Positions 18,486-29,414 of a stretch of DNA of 64,000 nt are shown here, piece by piece. The stretch spans positions 868,001-932,000 of the forward strand of contig CAVTJX010000016.1 in the NCBI GenBank assembly GCA_963735175.1, read 5' to 3'. The notes below the pieces were generated by a model that did not search any database, was not told where the DNA came from, and was given only the letters and a program-made list of their open reading frames with translations. Position numbers and translations under genes: made by a program. The first letter of the stretch is position 1, and each line of letters begins with the position of its first letter. The stretch is from CAVTJX01 sp963735175 (lineage in GTDB: Bacteria; Electryoneota; RPQS01).

Positions 18486-18919
18486 ATGCGATCTCCAATG
18501 GCTTGGGAGTTTTGCCACCGCGGGTTAGTCCCCTGCTGTCGAGCCAACCCTGCCAACCGCAAAACGGGCAATTCTGCCCGTCCGGCGTCCGTAACGAGCC
18601 CGGAACGAGCCTCGACATGGTAATATAATATCATAATAATTATAGAGAAGACTTTGCCTGTCGGGGATTAAGCAACCCCCTTTTTTCGGGCGATGTCCGA
18701 GAATTCGGCACAAACCATGCCACCGGGAGCACCTACTGGAAGCACAACGCTGACATAGATCCCAAGATAACATAACGGTGGCCATGACGATTGCTTTTTC
18801 GGTGGTATTGGCCTATCTTGAAAAATTGACGAACAAATGGACATTCTGAATTCCCCTGTTGGATGACGACAGGGCGATCCTCATTCTCATCGGCGGCATT
18901 CCCGCTGCCACGGGAGGAC
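18486..18919. other. Intergenic region between divergent genes
   Basis: AT-rich around 18610-18660, with a minus-strand TATAAT (18644-18639) that could serve the FapA pair. No gene, repeat or convincing plus-strand promoter recognised; the CPBP gene's Shine-Dalgarno GGGAGGA is at 18912-18917. Confidence 0.45.
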
Positions 18920-21900
18920 ATGATGCTGGATCCACTGCGGCTGAATCGCAAAGACGGGCTGTTCATTCTGGGCTGCCTGATTGTTCTGGTGGGCGGCATT
19001 CTGATCGGGCTGAAGTACTTTCAGAAAGCGTTTCCCGAGGCCAGCATCGATTTTCGCTACGACCGCGCCCAGACCGGCGTAATGGCGAAGACATTCCTCG
19101 CCGAGCAAGGCCTGACTCCGCCGGTGGATTATCGCCAGGTGGGCCGCTTTGGCTACGACAACTATGCCAAGACCTATCTCGAGAAAGAGCTGGGTGTAGA
19201 CAGCGCGCGCGCCTTCCTCGGCCATCCGGTCCGGCTCTGGTACTGGCAGCATCGCTGGTTCCGCCCGAGCACCAAGGAAGAATTCCGCGTTTCGATCACG
19301 CCCGGCGGCGAGATCGTGCGCCTCGCCCACGAAGTTGAAGAAGCCGCCGCGGGCGCGGATTTGCCCGAGGATTCGGCGCGGCGCACCGCCGAGCGCTTTT
19401 TGCTGGGCGTCATGAAAATGGACAGCGCGAAACTCGTCTTCATCGACGCCGTGCGGCTGGGGCGGCCCGCGCGCAGCGACTGGAATTTTACCTGGAAGGC
19501 AAAGGGGATCGAGCCCGTAAAGGGCTCGGACTATCGCTATGAAGTGGGGCTTGTTGGCGACCACATCGGCAATTACCGCGAGTTTCTGCACGTGCCCGAA
19601 TCGTGGCACGCCTCGTTTTCGCGGCTGCGCAGCTTCAACGAAATCGCCGGCTATTTTGCCACGGTGGGCTTTCTGCTGACGCTGCTGGCGATGATCGTTG
19701 TTCTCTTTACGCGCATTCGGTTGCGCGACATCCGCTGGCGGATCGCGATTATTTTCGGCGGCGTCGCCTGCGCGCTCACGCTGCTGAATCAACTGAACGA
19801 CCTGCCGTTGGTGCTCTACGGTTACGACACCACGGCTTCGTGGTCGGGCTTTATCACGCGCAGCATCTTCGACGCTCTCTATGCGACGCTCGGCGCGGGT
19901 TTGTTCGTGTTCTTTATCACCGCGGCGGCCGAGACGGTGTATCGCCAACGCTATCCGGAGCAACTGTCGCTGCCGCGGATGTTCACCGTGCGGGCGCTGC
20001 GCACCAAAACCGCCTTCAAGAGTTTTCTGCTGGGTATCACGCTGACGTCGTTTTTCTTTGCTTACCAGATCGCTTTCTACCTCATCGCCGGACACTACGG
20101 GGCGTGGAGTCCATCGGATGTGCCCTATGACAATCTGCTGAACACGGCCATGCCGTGGCTGGCGGTGCTGGCCATCGGTTTCTTCCCGGCGGTGCAGGAG
20201 GAATTCATCAGCCGCATGTTTTCCATTCCCTTCCTGCAGAAGCTCTTTCGAAATCGCTGGACTGTGCTGGCCGTGGTCATCCCCGCTTTTCTCTGGGGCT
20301 TCGGCCATTCGACATATCCCAACGAGCCGTTCTGGATTCGCGGGGTGGAGGTCGGCCTGGCGGGGATTCTCGTCGGCTGGATCATGCTGCGCTGGGGGAT
20401 TCTGGCGACGCTCGTCTGGCACTACACGGTGGACGCGCTCTACACGGCGTTTTTGCTGTTTCGCAGCGATAATCTTTACTTTGTGCTGACCGCAGCGGTG
20501 GCGGCGGGGCTGCTCGCGCTGCCGCTGTTGCTGGCGCTCATCGCCTACGTGCGCAAGGGCCGCTTTCTGCCCGAGCAGGGCGTGTTGAATGCAGACCTGC
20601 CGACGGCCGTTACGACTCCCACTGAGTCCTTTTCGCCAGCCATAATGGAACCGGCTCCGGACACGCGGGCGGAATCGGGCTATCGGTCATTGCCGCGCAG
20701 ACGAACCGTGGCGGCGGTGGCGCTGCTGGCGGTGGGGATTGGCGCGGCGCTGCTGCCCGTGGCGCGCGTGGGCGATTTCCTGTCCTATCCCGTATCAAAG
20801 ACCGAGGCGCAACACACTTTTACCGACAGCTTGAAGGCCACCGGCTGGGCGAATCCGGATACGCTGCGCGTGACTGTCTTTGCGGGGGAAACAGATCCCA
20901 TTGATGCGGACGAGGCGCTGGTGTATCTCCTGAAACACTCCGGATCGGTGGATGGCTTCAACCGGCTGGCCGCCGGGCAATTGAATATTGGTCGCTGGCG
21001 TGTGCAGGCCTGGAAACCCGAGGACCGGCTGCGCTTTATCGGCTCAGTGAACGCGCACACCGGCCGCATCGAAGCCCTTGTGCCGTGGTTGCCCGAAGAA
21101 CGGCCCGGCGACAGTTTGAGCGAAGACAGCGCGCGCACCCTCGCCCAGCGATTCCTGGTGTGGCAGGGTGAAGACACGGCGACGCTGGAAGTGAAGAATC
21201 ACAGTTTGAATACGCGCCCACACCGCCGCGATCACGGTTTCACCTTTGAAGCCAAAGCGGGCGATCCGCGCCACATCGCCGAGGCCAAATACCGCCGCAG
21301 CGTCAGCGTCGAGGGCGGCATGCTTTCGGGCAGCCATACGCCGTGGTACAAGATTCCCGAAGAATGGCAGCGCGCGCGGCAAGCCACGACGACGTTGCGT
21401 TCGGTGCGGCAGTCCGTGCCGTTTCTGCTCATGGCCACATTTGTCGTGTGGGCCATGGCGCTGCTGGTGCAGCGAACACGGCGCGGTCTCGTGCCGTGGA
21501 AGAAATCCTTTCTTTGGGCGCTGCTGCCCGCCGGACTCACGGTCATCGGCGGCCTGAATCAGTTTTATCTCGCCCAGGCGAATTATCTTTCGGAGATCGA
21601 AACTCCCTGGGCTGTGTTCCGCATGACAACGCTGCTCACCTGGGTGATACAGTGCGGCATGGCCTATTTGCTGTGGGTGGTCGGCCTTGCGCTGCTCAAT
21701 TCGCTTTACGGCTCTAAGACGTGGGAACTGCGGCAGCCGAATCGGCGTGGGGCGTTTGCCGATGCACTCGTGGCGGCCGCGGGCGGGATTGGACTGTTAC
21801 TGCTGGCGCGGGCCGGATCTGCGTGGCTGCGAGCGTGGCGGCCTGACTGGATCACCTTTACGGGCTGGGGTATCCCCGAGTGGTTGGCGGCGCCGTCTTC

Positions 21901-22324
21901 ACTGACAATGATGCTGGCCTCGGCCGTCAATCGCACGCTTTCGATCATGCTGCTGCTGGCGTTCTTCGCGTGCTTGTGGTGTGGAACACTGAAAAAGCCG
22001 CTCTGGCGCGGCTTGCTGATTCTCGCGGTGGCTTTGATGCTTCTCCCCATGGGCGCGGTGGATCCCGGTGAATGGCTGCTGGCAACGCTGGCGAATCTCG
22101 TCTTGATTGCTGCGGCCTATCTGGCGCTGCGGCTATTCGTCGCGGGGCGCGCGGTGCTGCTCGTAACGCTCAGCGCCGCCGTGGCCACGCTGCAAATCGC
22201 GCTCGAAGGCTTCGGCCTGGGCAACGGCGGACTGACGGCTCAAACGTGGATCTTCGTCGTCGTGCTGGCCGCCGGGACTGTGCTCTGGCTACGCCTGCCC
22301 GCACGGAATGCCACCGAATCTTAA
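18920..22324 (+). CDS. CPBP/CAAX-type intramembrane metalloprotease with duplicated architecture
   Basis: A 1134-residue integral membrane protein, far longer than usual CPBP proteases (200-300). Residues 1-260 are an extracytoplasmic domain after one helix; then membrane helices and the CPBP core: VQEEFISRMF (EExxxR, about residue 426) and FLWGFGHSTYP (FxxxH, about 460), with VWHYTVDALY (third motif HxxxD) near 500. From about residue 600 a second copy begins: one helix, a similar soluble domain (DSLSEDSARTLAQRFLVW matches DLPEDSARRTAERFLLGV in copy 1), then multiple helices, but no EExxxR/H motifs. Starts at ATG 18920/18923 behind GGGAGGA. Role unknown; peptide processing or immunity-like functions are known in the family. 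Confidence 0.82.
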   Translation: MMLDPLRLNRKDGLFILGCLIVLVGGILIGLKYFQKAFPEASIDFRYDRAQTGVMAKTFLAEQGLTPPVDYRQVGRFGYDNYAKTYLEKELGVDSARAFLGHPVRLWYWQHRWFRPSTKEEFRVSITPGGEIVRLAHEVEEAAAGADLPEDSARRTAERFLLGVMKMDSAKLVFIDAVRLGRPARSDWNFTWKAKGIEPVKGSDYRYEVGLVGDHIGNYREFLHVPESWHASFSRLRSFNEIAGYFATVGFLLTLLAMIVVLFTRIRLRDIRWRIAIIFGGVACALTLLNQLNDLPLVLYGYDTTASWSGFITRSIFDALYATLGAGLFVFFITAAAETVYRQRYPEQLSLPRMFTVRALRTKTAFKSFLLGITLTSFFFAYQIAFYLIAGHYGAWSPSDVPYDNLLNTAMPWLAVLAIGFFPAVQEEFISRMFSIPFLQKLFRNRWTVLAVVIPAFLWGFGHSTYPNEPFWIRGVEVGLAGILVGWIMLRWGILATLVWHYTVDALYTAFLLFRSDNLYFVLTAAVAAGLLALPLLLALIAYVRKGRFLPEQGVLNADLPTAVTTPTESFSPAIMEPAPDTRAESGYRSLPRRRTVAAVALLAVGIGAALLPVARVGDFLSYPVSKTEAQHTFTDSLKATGWANPDTLRVTVFAGETDPIDADEALVYLLKHSGSVDGFNRLAAGQLNIGRWRVQAWKPEDRLRFIGSVNAHTGRIEALVPWLPEERPGDSLSEDSARTLAQRFLVWQGEDTATLEVKNHSLNTRPHRRDHGFTFEAKAGDPRHIAEAKYRRSVSVEGGMLSGSHTPWYKIPEEWQRARQATTTLRSVRQSVPFLLMATFVVWAMALLVQRTRRGLVPWKKSFLWALLPAGLTVIGGLNQFYLAQANYLSEIETPWAVFRMTTLLTWVIQCGMAYLLWVVGLALLNSLYGSKTWELRQPNRRGAFADALVAAAGGIGLLLLARAGSAWLRAWRPDWITFTGWGIPEWLAAPSSLTMMLASAVNRTLSIMLLLAFFACLWCGTLKKPLWRGLLILAVALMLLPMGAVDPGEWLLATLANLVLIAAAYLALRLFVAGRAVLLVTLSAAVATLQIALEGFGLGNGGLTAQTWIFVVVLAAGTVLWLRLPARNATES

Positions 22325-22456
22325 GGATGGAAAGCGACGGATCGCCTAAACGGATTCAGATCGTGATCGCGAATGTACGTATACTAAACATGGCGGATTA
22401 TGATATGAGACTGGAGAAATTGTGATGGCACATCACGGTGCACCTTGCCGCCACGG

Positions 22457-25252
22457 ATGCTTCTCACCCTCGTCTTATGCCTGGGTTTCGTGAGTAGCAT
22501 CCCCGCCGGGGCGCAGACCACAGACTTCTGGCGGCCACTGCTGCATGTGGAAGCCCTGCTGGATACGCTCCCGACCACGCCCCTGCATTTTTCGAGCTGG
22601 GCACGGAACGGCGGCAACAATGACATGGGCCAGTATTACGGCTCGCTGCCGAACAACTGGAAACTGCTGGCTGAAGCCGACGGTCCGGGCATCGTGACCG
22701 GCCTTTGGTTTACGCAGTACGGCTTTACCGATTCCATGCGAATTCGAATCTTTGTCGACGACACGGTAACCGCTCGCATCGACACGCCGATCTCGCGGCT
22801 GATTGGCCGGACGGCGCCATTTCTGGCGCCCCTGGCAGACACGACAGAGTGCGCGCTGCACAGCTATGTGCCCATTCCCTTCCAATCGCGCATACGCATC
22901 CTCTACAGCGGCATCTCTATCTATTATCATGTGGATATGGAGCGCTATTCCGCGGGCACCGTGATTCCTTCATTCACCTGGCCGCCATCCGCCGATTATC
23001 TGGTGCGGTTGGATTCGTTACGCGAGCGCTTCCAGAATCCCGCCCGTCCAGCGTGGGCAAGTCTGCCGGTGGAGAGCGCCGCCGGAAGCGCCGTGCTGGC
23101 TCCCGGCGCGCGGCAGGATCTCGTCAGTTACAGCGGCGCGCGCGGCTGCCGGCGACTGCTGCTGCGGCTCAGCAATCATTCACAGGCAGCGCTCGATAAT
23201 ATCGCGCTCCGTGTCTATACAGACGGGCGCATTCTGCCCGACCTGGAAGGTCCGATCAGCGCGCTGTTCGGCGCAATGCAGGGCTGGCGTTCGTACCAGT
23301 CGTTTCTCACCGGGGTCAGCGGCGACAGTCTCTATTTGAATCTGCCCACCCGTTTTGAGCGCGGCCTGCGAATCGAGGCCATTAATAATTCCACCCTGAG
23401 CGTCGCCTGCACAGCCATCGCCGAACTTGTAACCCTGACGCCCGGTTCGGCGGGACCGCTGCAACTCCACGCCGTGTCTCGCGAGGAGAATCCGACGGTG
23501 GCGGGGGTGGGCTTTGAAATCGCCGATGTGCGCGGCCGGGGTCACTTCGTCGGCATGACCCTCGACATGCGCGCTACCGATATGCACATTCTCGAAGGCG
23601 ATGAGACAATGACCCTCGACGCCGCCACCACCCCGTTCTGGCGCGGCACCGGCACGGAGGACTATTTCAAGGGCGGCTATTACTGGTGCACCGGCTTGCG
23701 CGCGCTGGCCCTTCCCAATCACGGCTGCACCCGCTACCAGGCCGGATCCGGCGTGGCCGCCTACCGCGCCCACGTGCTGGATCCTGTCCCGATTCAGAGC
23801 CGTTTTCGCATGGGTATTGAAGTCGGTCCATACAACGAACTCACGGCGTATTACCGCAGCACCGCCTACTTTTACGTGCTGCCGGACCGCTGGCAGGTGG
23901 ATGATGGCAATCATGACGGCACCAGCTTTCCCGGTGAAACGCTGCTCGTCGCGGGCTACGGTTTCGTTCCCGGAACCACGCTGAATGAAGCCCGGCTGGG
24001 CGTCGTGTCCCTGACCGCATCGCCGCCTCAGCCTACGGCCAACGCCGATGGCTCGCTGGAGTTCAGCGTTACGACGCCCCTGGCGGCGGGCGACGGTCAA
24101 TTGCCATTGACCGCGGTGCTGACTACTGGCCCGGAAGTGATTGATCCCGCGTGGGGATACTACTCGTGTCCCGACCTCAGTTACCATCCGGTGCGAACGG
24201 ACGCGGACAGTTTTGCCTTTGCGCTCGATACGCTGGAAATCGTCCTGCGCGGTCTCGGGCCGTGGACAACGGCGACCATTGACGCGGAGACCATTCCGTT
24301 GCCATGGCTGACGCCTTCGCCGATGGCGGACAGCCTCGGCACGCTGCGTGGCCGCGTGCGCCTGCCGTTGAATCTGCCGGTCGGCGATTATGCGCTTCGC
24401 GCCGTGTCCTCGGGAATGTTGGAGTCCACTAGCCGCCAGCGGCTCAAAATGCGCCGTTTCTATCGCCTGGAATTGGAAACGCGTGTGGGCACGATGTCGC
24501 CCGGCGTATCTTACACGTCGCGTTTCGCTCCTGACTACGCCCCGTCCGGCGTGCATGATCCCTGGGGCTGCAATGTCGTCCATCTGGTCACGGCGACGAA
24601 TCCCGGTACGGGACGGTATTTTCAGGTGACCTTCACCCTTCCCCTGGCAGGCCGTTACCGTCTCAATTACTTTTTCGGCCGCTGCGCCGGAGGCGCAACG
24701 GTGCGAACGCTGGTGGATGCCGAGACCGACATCGATTCCTATGACAGCTACACCTATGATGCATGGAGCTGGCAGTGGCTGCGCTCGGACACCCTGCACG
24801 GCGAAAGCCACGCGCTCAATGCCGGTCCGCATACACTGCGCTTTGAAATTCTCGGCCGCAACAAGGCGGCGACGAACTGGCTGATGATCCTCGACCAGGT
24901 GGTCTTTGAGACTTTGTCCGGCCCCGAGCCCGTGGTGCCTGTTCCCGTTCAGAATCTGGTGATTTCGCAGATTCCGGAAGGTGTTGAATTGCGCTGGTCC
25001 CCGTGCCAATCGGACACCTCGGGATATCCGCTTGAAGAGGTGGAGTATGTGATCTTCAGAGTGTTTGGGGCCGCGGAACCGGTGATCCGGGCCGCGCTGG
25101 ATGACCCCGACAGCGTCTACGTGGATTCGATTGACGATGTTCCGCCGGGCGAACTCGTGTCGTATTTCGTTCTGGCCCGCGCTCCTGATAGACACTTGCC
25201 GGCGAACGATTCCGCTTTTGAGAGCATGAAACCGCTATGGAAGTTCGAATAA
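22457..25252 (+). CDS. Secreted DUF2961 / GH172-family protein
   Basis: A 931-residue exported protein. Signal peptide at residues 1-20 (MLLTLVLCLGFVSSIPAGAQ). The DUF2961 domain spans about residues 30-440: SSWARNGGNNDMGQYYG, LLAEADGPGIVTGLWFTQYG, IRIFVDDTVT and the diagnostic GTGTEDYFKGGYYW near residue 398. Some GH172 members are fructofuranosidases or arabinofuranosidases, but specificity cannot be read here. After it come beta-rich domains and a C-terminal FN3-like module (VQNLVISQIPEGVELRW onward). ATG 22457 gives the cleanest signal peptide; a TTG lies 12 bp upstream. Starts 132 bp after the CPBP gene; no T9SS sorting domain seen. Confidence 0.82.
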   Translation: MLLTLVLCLGFVSSIPAGAQTTDFWRPLLHVEALLDTLPTTPLHFSSWARNGGNNDMGQYYGSLPNNWKLLAEADGPGIVTGLWFTQYGFTDSMRIRIFVDDTVTARIDTPISRLIGRTAPFLAPLADTTECALHSYVPIPFQSRIRILYSGISIYYHVDMERYSAGTVIPSFTWPPSADYLVRLDSLRERFQNPARPAWASLPVESAAGSAVLAPGARQDLVSYSGARGCRRLLLRLSNHSQAALDNIALRVYTDGRILPDLEGPISALFGAMQGWRSYQSFLTGVSGDSLYLNLPTRFERGLRIEAINNSTLSVACTAIAELVTLTPGSAGPLQLHAVSREENPTVAGVGFEIADVRGRGHFVGMTLDMRATDMHILEGDETMTLDAATTPFWRGTGTEDYFKGGYYWCTGLRALALPNHGCTRYQAGSGVAAYRAHVLDPVPIQSRFRMGIEVGPYNELTAYYRSTAYFYVLPDRWQVDDGNHDGTSFPGETLLVAGYGFVPGTTLNEARLGVVSLTASPPQPTANADGSLEFSVTTPLAAGDGQLPLTAVLTTGPEVIDPAWGYYSCPDLSYHPVRTDADSFAFALDTLEIVLRGLGPWTTATIDAETIPLPWLTPSPMADSLGTLRGRVRLPLNLPVGDYALRAVSSGMLESTSRQRLKMRRFYRLELETRVGTMSPGVSYTSRFAPDYAPSGVHDPWGCNVVHLVTATNPGTGRYFQVTFTLPLAGRYRLNYFFGRCAGGATVRTLVDAETDIDSYDSYTYDAWSWQWLRSDTLHGESHALNAGPHTLRFEILGRNKAATNWLMILDQVVFETLSGPEPVVPVPVQNLVISQIPEGVELRWSPCQSDTSGYPLEEVEYVIFRVFGAAEPVIRAALDDPDSVYVDSIDDVPPGELVSYFVLARAPDRHLPANDSAFESMKPLWKFE

Positions 25253-25275
25253 CCGCAGTCGTCGGCCGGTAGTAG

Positions 25276-25307
25276 CAGGGTGTGGACGGTGAGTCGTTCA
25301 CACCCTG
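25276..25307 (+). terminator. Hairpin after the GH172-type gene
   Basis: 9-bp stem CAGGGTGTG / CACACCCTG (25276-25284, 25299-25307), 23 bp past the stop, followed by TTCGCTGTTT. Weak U tract, so a probable but imperfect terminator. The rest of 25308-25496 shows no gene. Confidence 0.55.
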
Positions 25308-25496
25308 TTCGCTGTTTATGCCTCGTGACTTCGGGAACAGCCTGCCCACCACCGATTCGCGACACTTGTACCCGAAAGGCGAACGATCTTTTAGACGGTT
25401 ATTAATCTATGCCTTAGGCAGAGAATGACCGCTCGCCGCTGAAAATTACTGCATGAAAATACTATATAAAGCAAATGCGAGACAGGGTGGCTCGGG

Positions 25497-25525
25497 TTGC
25501 GCGGAATCAGGAAATCATTTATATT
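25497..25525 (+). promoter_or_regulatory. Putative promoter of the ACIII/cox block
   Basis: TTGCGC (25497-25502), 17-bp spacer, TATATT (25520-25525; 5 of 6). Would give a leader of about 185 nt before actA. Confidence 0.45.
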
Positions 25526-25714
25526 ACAACGAATTTTAAGCGGATTAGCAGACAATCAAAGGATAACTTAGATCGACTCGTGTCGTCTGATCAAGGTATC
25601 CTCTGTCTCCGCAGCCTTCTTTTCCTTGCGAACTTTTTCACCTTTGCGTCAGGCGGTGAGTGTGGTCAGCCTTCGAGATTTTGCCTTTCGCTCCTCTTTT
25701 GATGAGGTTTTGCC

Positions 25715-26221
25715 GTGAGCCGCAAGCTGCGAGCGGGCGCGTTCGTCCTGGCGGCGCTGGTGATTAGTCTGGTGCTTTGGAATAACATCTGGAGCAACAA
25801 GGGCTATGCGCCGACGCAGCCGATTCCCTTCAGCCACAAGCTGCACGCGGGAACGAACCACATCCCCTGTCTCTATTGTCACAGCAACGCGGAGCGCTCC
25901 ACGGCAGCGACCGTGCCCGCCTTGAACGTGTGCATGAACTGCCACAGCGTGGTGGCGGTGAACAAGCCGAACATCATCAAGCTGACGGAAGCGTATAATT
26001 CGGGCAAGTCCATCGAGTGGACGCGCGTCCACAAGCTGCCCGAGCACGCCTACTTTTCGCACGAGCGCCACATCATGAAGGGCTTCGCCTGCCAGGAATG
26101 CCACGGGCCAGTGCAGGAGATGGATGTGATCTATCAGGCGCGGCGGCTGAACATGGGGGACTGCCTGAGCTGCCACCGGCAGAACAACGGCCCCACATCC
26201 TGCGAGACCTGCCACCAATGA
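25715..26221 (+). CDS. actA: Alternative Complex III subunit ActA (pentaheme cytochrome c)
   Basis: A 168-residue periplasmic multiheme cytochrome anchored by an N-terminal hydrophobic helix (AFVLAALVISLVLW). Five CXXCH heme sites: CLYCH, CMNCH, CQECH, CLSCH and CETCH, with distal His in FSHKLHA and FSHERHIM. This is the ActA layout, which passes electrons from the quinol-oxidising ACIII core to a cytochrome c. GTG 25715 is the start, with GAGG 9-10 nt upstream. Its stop overlaps the actB ATG (ATGA). Frame intact. Confidence 0.85.
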   Translation: MSRKLRAGAFVLAALVISLVLWNNIWSNKGYAPTQPIPFSHKLHAGTNHIPCLYCHSNAERSTAATVPALNVCMNCHSVVAVNKPNIIKLTEAYNSGKSIEWTRVHKLPEHAYFSHERHIMKGFACQECHGPVQEMDVIYQARRLNMGDCLSCHRQNNGPTSCETCHQ

Positions 26222-29200
26222 CGACTGACAATAGCAATCCGCCGCGCACGCCGGTGACGTACTGGACGACCCTCGAACAATTGCAGGGCGATCCCGAGGT
26301 CGCGCGGCTGAAAAGTGAAGAGTTCTTTGAGAAGCCCGCGCTGCTCTTCGACGCGGAAGCCGAAGCCTTGAAAGATCATGGCCGCGCACAACATCCTGTG
26401 CTCGAAGCGGCGGGGTTTGTGGAACTGGCTGTGAAGAACAACGGCGGCGGCGAGGGCGATCTGTCGCGGCGCGACTTCTTGAAGCTCTCGGCGGCGGCGG
26501 CGGCCTTTACCACAGCGGGCTGCGGCCTGCGTCCCACGCAGAAGATCATTCCTTATGTGAAGGCTCCCGAGGAACTCACCCCCGGCGTGCCCAATTACTA
26601 CGCGTCCACCCTGCTCGACGCGCAGGGCACGGGCGTGCTGGTGAAGACGCGCGAGGGGCGGCCCATCAAGCTCGAAGGCAATCCCGATCATCCGCTTTCG
26701 CAAGGGCGGCTTTCGGTGCAGGGGCAGGCGGAAGTTTTCAATCTTTACGATCCTGACCGCCTCGATGGCCCGGTGAAGGTCGAACCGGGGAACAGACCGC
26801 AAGTATCCTCGCTGACGTGGGCTGTCGCCGATGACGAGATCGGCAAGGCACTCGCTGCCGCGCAGGGTCGCGTGGCGGTGCTGACAGGAACGATTCATGG
26901 ACCGGCGCGCACGCGGGTGTGGCGCGAATTCACAGCGGCCTTCGGCGGCAAGCACTATATGTTCGACGCCTGGAATCACGATGCGACGCGCAAGGCGCAG
27001 GAGCTGTGCTACGGCACGCCAGTGCTGCCGCGCTATCATTTTGACAAGGCCGATTATTTCCTGATGCTCAGCGCGGACCCGCTGGGCACGGGCTATTCGA
27101 GCCTCGAATGGCAGGTGGATTTCGGCAAGACGCGCAAGGTGAAAGACGGCAAGATTTCGAAGCTCGTGGTGTTTGAGCCGTTTCTGAGTCTGACGGGGGC
27201 GAACGCAGATGAGCGGTTCCGGGTAAGACCGGAAATGCTGTGGCTCATCGAAAATACTCTTCGAGAAGAGATTGCGGAACTGGCGGGTATCGTATCTTCG
27301 CCCTCAAGGATCATCTCGGAACGACGCACTGAAGCCATTGAAATTCAAGCAGGGTTGCCAGCGGGAAGTCTTCGGACGAATCTGCTCGCGATCTCTGGGC
27401 ACACCGCGGGCGTGGTTTAGTAATGGCGGGCGAGGATCTTGGCGTGCAGATTCTGGCAAATGCGATCAATTCGTTCCTGGGCAACGATGGTGTGACGGTT
27501 GACGGCATGGTATCACCCAGTCTGCAGTCACAGGCTAGCATGGATGATATGCTCGCACTGATCGGCGATATGAACGCGGGCAGGGTAGACGTGCCTGATT
27601 TTGCATGACACCAACCCGCTCTACACGCTGCCCGCAAGCGCGGGCTTTGCCGAGGCGCTGAAGAAAGTGAAGACGGTAGTCTATCTGGGCGACCGCGTGG
27701 ATGAAACGGGCCGCTACAGCCACTATGTGCTGCCGGGTTTGCACTTTCTCGAAAACTGGGGCGATGCCGAACCGCAGGTCGGACTTTACAGCCTCGACGC
27801 AGCCGTCGATCTTCCCGCTCTATGATAACCGCGCCGCCGAAGATTCGCTGATGGCGTTTGCGAAGAGCGCCAAAGCCGGAAGCTTGGTGCCTTTTCGGGC
27901 GGTTGGCACGAGTATCTGATCGATACTTGGCGGACGCAGATTCACGCCACGGGAAACTACGAAGCGCGCTTCGAGGACTTCTTTACCAGCGCGCTGCGCG
28001 ATGGCATCGTGGACCGCACCTCAAGAACAGAAGCACCACCGTGCGCCTTCCGCGAGAGGCCGTCACTTTGCACGCCACAAAATGGTTCGATCCTGACGGC
28101 TTGTCCTTGATCGTTTACTCCTCGCCAACGCTGGGCGATGGCCGCCATGCTAACAATGCGTGGCTGCTGGAAGCGACGGACCCCGTTTCCAAAATCTGCT
28201 GGACGAATTACGCGAGCCTCTTCCCCGCCACCGCTGAAAAGTTGGATTTGAGTGAAGGCTCTATCGTGACGCTGGAGGCCGCGGGATACTCGGTGGAGAT
28301 CCCGGTTCACCTTCAGCCCGGTGACACGGACGAAGTCGTCAGCGTGCAAAGCGGTGGGGCCGCAAGCACGTTGGCAAGGTCGGCAACGATGTCGGCGTCG
28401 ATGTCTTCCCCTTCCGGCAACTTGTGAACGGCGCGCTGGTGTCGTCCGGGATTCCCTGTACGTTGAAGGCTACGGGCCGCCAGATTACGCTGCCCACGCC
28501 GCAGGGGCACAATTACATCGAAGGCCGGCCGATTCTCTACGAGACCACGCTCGCCGCGTGGCAGAAGAATCCGCGCGCGGGGTGGCTTGCAAAGTACGGC
28601 GAAAGCACGGAATCCGAGTCCGCTGAGTCATCAGCGACCGGTGTGCCGCCTCACACTCTGGCAGGGCTGGAATTATCCCGGCAACCGCTGGGGCATGGTC
28701 ATCGACCCGACTTCGTGCATCGGTTGCAACGCCTGCGTGCTGGCCTGCCAGGTGGAAAACAACATTCCCGTCGTCGGCGCCGATGCAGGTGGTCAAGGGC
28801 CGCGAGATGCACTGGATCCGCATCGACCGCTACTATTCCGGCCCGCCGACGAGCCCGATGTTACCTTCCAGCCGATGCTCTGCCAGCACTGCGAAAACGC
28901 GCCCTGCGAAACCGTCTGCCCGGTGATCGCCACGCTGCACAACGACGAAGGGCTGAACCTACAGGTCTACAACCGCTGCGTGGGCACGCGCTACTGCTCG
29001 AACAACTGTCCTTATAAGGTGCGCCGCTTCAACTGGCACGAATTCGCCTTCACGGCCTACGGCGAGCACCCGCTGCAACTCGTGCTGAATCCCGAAGTCA
29101 CCGTGCGCGAAAAGGGCGTGATGGAAAAGTGCACCTTCTGCGTGCATCGCATCCGCCACGCCAAGCACCGCGCCAAGCAGTACGACCGCCTGGTGAACGA

Positions 29201-29414
29201 CAGCGACATGCAGACCGCCTGCCAGCAAACCTGCCCGACGGACGCCATCGTCTTCGGCAACATCCACCAGCCCGACAGCCGGGTCACGTCGCAGATGAAG
29301 GATGAGCGGAGCTATCATGTGCTGGAGGAGCTGAACACGCGGCCTTCCATTGTCTACTTCACCAAGCTGCGCAATCGTGCCACGGAACCGGGCGAGGGAG
29401 GCGGGCATTCATGA
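26218..29414 (+). CDS. actB: Alternative Complex III subunit ActB (molybdopterin-oxidoreductase-like plus ferredoxin), many frame breaks
   Basis: About 1060 residues in several frames. The N-terminal part carries a twin-arginine-type signal (LSRRDFLKLSAAAAAF) and a molybdopterin-oxidoreductase-like region (ACIII ActB1 is known to lack the cofactor). The C-terminal ~270 residues form the ActB2 ferredoxin: CIGCNACVLAC, MLCQHCENAPCETVCP, RYCSNNCPYKVRRFNW and CTFCVHRI, four [Fe-S] clusters. Breaks occur near 27350, 27594, 27800, 27890, 28025, 28370, 28640 and 28780. Two worked examples are an extra C (VDVLILHD, 27594) and an extra G (SLTQPS, 27800); near 27890 one base seems missing. Overlaps actA and actC by 4 bp each. 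Confidence 0.82.

Noticed and set aside
18887..20422. 511-codon minus-strand open frame
   Set aside because: Shadow of the CPBP gene; His/Gln/Arg-rich with no hydrophobic core.
23180..25195. 671-codon minus-strand open frame
   Set aside because: Shadow of the GH172-type gene, which has a signal peptide and the GTGTEDYF motif.
26218..29414. Programmed frameshifting in actB
   Set aside because: Eight or so breaks in one gene, with both insertions and deletions and no conserved slippery site, is better explained by sequence error.
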